Made by a program: the position numbers and the translations under genes. This document shows positions 60,650-64,000 of a stretch of DNA of 64,000 bases, piece by piece. The DNA is from UBA961 sp049426725 (GTDB lineage: Bacteria; Bacteroidota; Ignavibacteria; Kapaibacteriales; UBA961), in contig JBMSYN010000002.1 in NCBI GenBank assembly GCA_049426725.1, positions 1 through 64,000 on the forward strand. The letters are read 5' to 3'. Position 1 is the stretch's first letter. The number at the start of each line of letters is the position of its first letter. The notes beneath the pieces are model-generated. The model was given only the letters and a program-made list of their open reading frames with translations, did no database searches and had not been told where the DNA came from.

Positions 60650-61788
60650 ATGGTGCAAAGCCATTGAATATAGCTTATCTCTCAGTTTTTTATCCGTATC
60701 GAGGGGGTATAGCTCAATTTAATGCGGCATTGTACAGAGCAATTGAAGAATTGGGTCATCAACAAAAGGCCTATACTTTCACAAGGCAATACCCCGACTT
60801 TCTCTTCCCGGGATCTTCTCAATTTGTCAATGAACATGATAATGCGGATCCAATACCAGCCGAACGCGTACTTGATACTGTGAATCCATTGAATTGGCTT
60901 TCTGTTGCATCTAGAATCAAGAAGCAATCACCCGATATGCTGCTCACCCAACTTTGGATGCCTTTCATGGGGCCGGCTTTTGGAACTGTGGCAAGGCGCA
61001 TGCATCAAGACTGCATAAAGCTTTGTGTGGTGCACAATGCATTGCCGCATGAATCACGACCGGGTGACAAAACATTCACGAGATATATGCTCTCAGCACA
61101 TGACGGACTCATTGCAATCAGCGATGCAGTTGAACATGATTTGCAGTCCATGCATTTGGGAAAACCGATTCTAAGAAGAGAACATCCAATCTATACCCAT
61201 TTTGGAAATCCCATATCAAAAGAAGATGCAAGAACGGTATTGGGATTACCACAAGACAAGCAATTGCTCTTGTTTTTTGGATTCATAAGAGAATATAAAG
61301 GACTCATGCAATTGATTGAAGCAATGAACTCATTGCCTGAGTCGATTCATTTGGTCATTGCCGGTGAGATCTATGGATCTTTTGAATCTTATGATCAAAA
61401 AATCAAAGAGTTGGGGATTGAGCATCGTGTTCATAAACACATACGATATGTTTCAGATAAAGAAACGCCTCTCTTTTTCTGTTCGGCAGATGCCTGCATT
61501 TTGCCCTATGCCACAGCCACTCAAAGCGGAATCATCGCAATAGCCCACCATTTTGAAACACCTGTCATGGCTACACCCGTTGGAGGATTGCCCGAAGCAT
61601 TGCGTCATGGGAAAGCCGGACTATTGTTTAAAGGAGTTCACTCGGATGACATCGCGCTTGGAATTCGAGACTTTTTTGAACATTCCTTGGCAAATGCCTG
61701 CAAAGAAGGCGCAAGAATACTCAAAAAAGAGCTTTCTTGGACAAAGCTGGCATCCGACATCATTGAGTTTTACCATTCCCTCAAATAG
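60646..61788 (+). CDS. glycosyltransferase family 4 protein
   Basis: Protein of 380 residues with a GT-B fold. The N-terminus reads IAYLSVFYPYRGGIAQFNAALYRAIEELGH; later come LLFFGFIREYKGLMQLIEAM, LVIAGEIYGSF, SDKETPLFFCSADACILPYATATQSGIIAIAHHFETPVMATPVGGLPEAL, the UDP-sugar-binding half of GT4. It is coupled to the GT9 gene by a 4-base overlap. Confidence 0.92.
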   Translation: MNGAKPLNIAYLSVFYPYRGGIAQFNAALYRAIEELGHQQKAYTFTRQYPDFLFPGSSQFVNEHDNADPIPAERVLDTVNPLNWLSVASRIKKQSPDMLLTQLWMPFMGPAFGTVARRMHQDCIKLCVVHNALPHESRPGDKTFTRYMLSAHDGLIAISDAVEHDLQSMHLGKPILRREHPIYTHFGNPISKEDARTVLGLPQDKQLLLFFGFIREYKGLMQLIEAMNSLPESIHLVIAGEIYGSFESYDQKIKELGIEHRVHKHIRYVSDKETPLFFCSADACILPYATATQSGIIAIAHHFETPVMATPVGGLPEALRHGKAGLLFKGVHSDDIALGIRDFFEHSLANACKEGARILKKELSWTKLASDIIEFYHSLK

Positions 61789-61870
61789 CATTCGATTGAT
61801 TGATATTATCACATAGACTTAAATGACATCAAATCAATCCTTTTCTTCATGAACAATCATTCATATTTCG

Positions 61871-61878
61871 TATCTTTG
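61871..61878 (+). promoter_or_regulatory. promoter -7 box (TATCTTTG) for citrate synthase
   Basis: TATCTTTG on the plus strand matches TAnnTTTG and is preceded by TTTCG, as at atpD and purS. It lies 97 bases before the ATG at 61975. No good -33 TTG is seen. Confidence 0.55.
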
Positions 61879-61974
61879 CGGCTGCAACTTCCTCGCATTT
61901 GAGCTTGTTGCACAACTATATCTCTATATCACTTCAGACTGACTTTTCATTACACAACATTTCAGGTGATTTTA

Positions 61975-63246
61975 ATGGACTTGTTCAAAGCTCGACTCGA
62001 CGAGAAACTTCCCCAGCTTCGTGCCGAGAGAACAACTTTGCTCAAAGAACATGGAGACACTCAAATCTCCACTGTTGCTATTGAGCAAGTGCTTGGTGGC
62101 ATGAGGGCTGTACCCGCATTGCTTTGTGAAACTTCTTCGGTTTCTGCCGACGAAGGTCTTCGCATCAGAAATATTCCAATTCTCGAATTGACAAAGCAAA
62201 CTCCCGAAGACATATTTTTCCTTCTCTGTACAGGCGTTTTGCCAAATGATGCAGAGAGAGCGGAAATCAGTGCAGCATTTGCATCAAGAGCGAATGTTCC
62301 TGATTCTGTTTGGGACGTGCTCAAAGCATTGCCCAAGGATACACATCCAATGGTGATGCTCAGCATTGGCATTTTGGCATTGGAGAAAGAATCAGCATTT
62401 CGCAAATCATATGAAGCGGGTGCTTCCAAAGATGAATTATGGAAAGCAACACTTGAAGATTGTGTGACATTGCTTGGTGGTGTCACCACAATCGCAGCCG
62501 GGATTTATAGAATTCGTTTTGGCAAAGGCGATGTGATTGCTCCTAAAACCGGATTGGATTGGAGTGCAAATTTTGCACACATGCTAGGCATTAGCGATGA
62601 TGCTTCTTGGCAAGATCTTGTCCGTTTGTATTTGGTATTGCATAGCGATCATGAAGGTGGAAATGTCAGTGCCATGACATCGCATGTAGTAAGCTCCGCA
62701 TTGTCTGATGTGTTTTATTCAGTGAGTGCCGGTCTCAATGGTCTTGCGGGTCCATTGCATGGTTTGGCAAATCAAGAATGCTTGCGTTTTATCATGGATC
62801 TTCGTCAAGAATTTGGTGGTGTTCCAACCGATGAGGCATTGCGTGAGTATTGCTTCAAGCGTCTTGGTTCAGGACAAGTCATCCCCGGATATGGTCATGC
62901 TGTATTGCGCGTAACAGATCCAAGATTTACTGCTTTCCACCAATTTGCTGAAGAAAAAAATCTCAATGATGACAATGTGCAATTCATGAAGAAGTTATTT
63001 GCCATTGTTCCTGAAGTATTGAAGGAGCAAGGAAAAGCAAAGAATCCTTGGCCAAATGTTGATGCCGCTTCCGGTTCATTGCTGTATTACTATGGTATGA
63101 CTGAATTTGAATTCTATACAGTGATGTTCGGTGTTTCAAGAGCAATGGGTATTTGTTCTCAGATTCTCGTGCATCGCATGATGGGATCCCCAATTGTGCG
63201 TCCCAAGTCAATGACACTTGCCGAATTGCGTGGCATGATAAAGTGA
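61975..63246 (+). CDS. gltA: citrate synthase, eukaryotic type
   Basis: Enzyme of 423 residues condensing acetyl-CoA and oxaloacetate. The active-site residues are all present: His in GPLHGLANQECLRF, His in VIPGYGHAVLRVTDPR and Asp in WPNVDAASGSLLYYYG. The N-terminal long helix and length resemble mitochondrial type I enzymes rather than the NADH-regulated bacterial type II. The ATG at 61975 has AGGTGA eight bases upstream; a GTG three codons earlier is possible. A terminator follows. Confidence 0.96.
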   Translation: MDLFKARLDEKLPQLRAERTTLLKEHGDTQISTVAIEQVLGGMRAVPALLCETSSVSADEGLRIRNIPILELTKQTPEDIFFLLCTGVLPNDAERAEISAAFASRANVPDSVWDVLKALPKDTHPMVMLSIGILALEKESAFRKSYEAGASKDELWKATLEDCVTLLGGVTTIAAGIYRIRFGKGDVIAPKTGLDWSANFAHMLGISDDASWQDLVRLYLVLHSDHEGGNVSAMTSHVVSSALSDVFYSVSAGLNGLAGPLHGLANQECLRFIMDLRQEFGGVPTDEALREYCFKRLGSGQVIPGYGHAVLRVTDPRFTAFHQFAEEKNLNDDNVQFMKKLFAIVPEVLKEQGKAKNPWPNVDAASGSLLYYYGMTEFEFYTVMFGVSRAMGICSQILVHRMMGSPIVRPKSMTLAELRGMIK

Positions 63247-63263
63247 ATCAATTTAGTAGAATG

Positions 63264-63293
63264 AAAGCCTCATCGCATGATGGGGCTTTTTTT
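63264..63293 (+). terminator. terminator after citrate synthase
   Basis: AAGCCTCATC-GCAT-GATGGGGCTT, 10 pairs with one wobble, followed by T6. Confidence 0.9.
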
Positions 63294-63972
63294 ATGTCTT
63301 TTTCGCAATGAGATATAATTCCACGCCTGTGAAATGCTCATAGATTCTCCCTAAAAACTTTTTTAATGATTGCTTATATCCAACATTTTCCAATAAAATT
63401 GTATCGGCAAGTAAACCTGCTTTAAATGTTGTTCTATTATTTGGTTTTCTGCTTTGACATTGAATGATTTCAAAGCCATGTTGTTCCAATAAAGAAATCA
63501 AAGCATTTTTTGAATAATGCACATAGTGATTGTTTGGTTGAAACCAAATCCAATAAGATCCAAGCATGCGACTCCAGAATGATCTAAAATCCGGGACGCG
63601 AATGAAAATGTGTCCATTTTGTCGGAGTCTGTTTCTGCAGTCCTCAATCAATTCATGTGGTTTCGTGAAGTGTTCGAGCACATGCCATAATGTGATGGCA
63701 TCAAATTCATCTTGTACTTGATCAAGTTGCGACATCACATTTAGACCGACTTGGTCGCAATATAATCTTGCTGAAGAGGAAGGCTCCACTCCTTGGACTT
63801 TATAACCAAATCTTCGACATTGATCCAAGAAATAACCCTTATCACAACCGATGTCAAGAATTGTTGATCCCGAATGAACTCCGTATTTCTCCAATTGTGA
63901 GATAAGCCAATACATTTCAGGAATTCTGAATAATCTTCGATGTTCAGAGGCATGTGTTTCACGCTCACTCAT
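63292..63972 (-). CDS. class I SAM-dependent methyltransferase
   Basis: Protein of 226 residues. Motif I is TILDIGCDKGYFLDQC, then GYKVQGVEPSSSARLYC with the ribose-binding acidic residue, and DAITLWHVLEHFTKPHELIEDC, as in Methyltransf_23 proteins. Such genes are often tied to surface polysaccharide synthesis, and glycosyltransferases lie just before it, but the substrate is unknown. It starts 28 bases from the window edge and appears complete. Confidence 0.87.
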   Translation of the reverse strand: MSERETHASEHRRLFRIPEMYWLISQLEKYGVHSGSTILDIGCDKGYFLDQCRRFGYKVQGVEPSSSARLYCDQVGLNVMSQLDQVQDEFDAITLWHVLEHFTKPHELIEDCRNRLRQNGHIFIRVPDFRSFWSRMLGSYWIWFQPNNHYVHYSKNALISLLEQHGFEIIQCQSRKPNNRTTFKAGLLADTILLENVGYKQSLKKFLGRIYEHFTGVELYLIAKKT

Positions 63973-64000
63973 CGCATACGATTCAGAATAATATGCATCC

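Overview
The window is a 64 kb piece of an ordinary bacterial chromosome. It is fairly AT-rich and densely packed, and I see no phage, insertion sequence or CRISPR array. Several traits point to the Bacteroidota in the broad sense (Bacteroidetes/Ignavibacteria/Kapabacteria side). These are a PorX-type regulator of the type IX secretion system, a two-domain GlmU-like protein of the family found in Bacteroidetes, a eukaryotic-type citrate synthase, atpD-atpC split from the rest of the ATP synthase genes, and a DUF5683 protein. TonB-receptor and OmpA outer-membrane genes fit too, as do repeated promoter-like sites of the form TAnnTTTG. The exact lineage is an inference.

Layout. 1-8.5 kb: a nitroreductase and a membrane iron-sulfur oxidoreductase (minus), a large FG-GAP/ASPIC exported protein (plus), then DUF5683, two TatA-type genes, purQ and purS (minus). 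8.5-15.1 kb: a methyltransferase (plus), then an HhH exported protein, a MATE exporter, an unusual TatD/outer-membrane-protein continuous frame and tsaE (minus). 15.1-24.7 kb: porX, dxr, an exported protein, rlmN, a large OmpA protein, tag, tRNA-Ile2, an outer-membrane-like protein and an enoyl-CoA hydratase, all minus. 24.8-38 kb: a phosphodiester glycosidase, an NlpC/P60 hydrolase with a structured leader, an oligopeptide-binding lipoprotein, two unknown small genes, dnaN, HPr, gmhA, comEC, a double amidohydrolase and tRNAs Asp and Ala. 38-46 kb: a CNNM/CBS protein, a small Cys-rich exported protein with a TonB receptor, riboflavin synthase, bshC, a polyprenyl synthase and tatC. 46-57.6 kb: dnaA, smpB, an rRNA methyltransferase, hrcA, nuoJ-nuoK, a candidate structured RNA, a cytochrome c, the GlmU-like gene, atpC-atpD and hmgA. 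57.6-64 kb: purE, three glycosyltransferases, citrate synthase and a methyltransferase.

How genes work together. tatA-like genes and tatC supply twin-arginine export. purE, purS and purQ serve purine synthesis. dnaA and dnaN serve replication. nuoJK, atpDC, citrate synthase, cytochrome c and the Fe-S oxidoreductase serve energy metabolism. The enoyl-CoA hydratase and hmgA serve fatty-acid and aromatic amino-acid breakdown. gmhA and the GT9/GT4 genes suggest envelope polysaccharide synthesis. Many genes are exported or outer-membrane proteins.

The observations I would look at first are: (1) a candidate structured RNA of about 185 nt at 51651-51835, closed by a 21-bp helix whose wobble pairs favour the plus strand, with mutually exclusive internal hairpins and its own terminator; (2) an in-frame continuation of tatD into a signal-peptide-bearing outer-membrane protein, with a good ribosome binding site inside tatD; (3) a small structured region at 53971-54145 that shows C-rich loops; (4) a structured leader in front of the NlpC/P60 gene.
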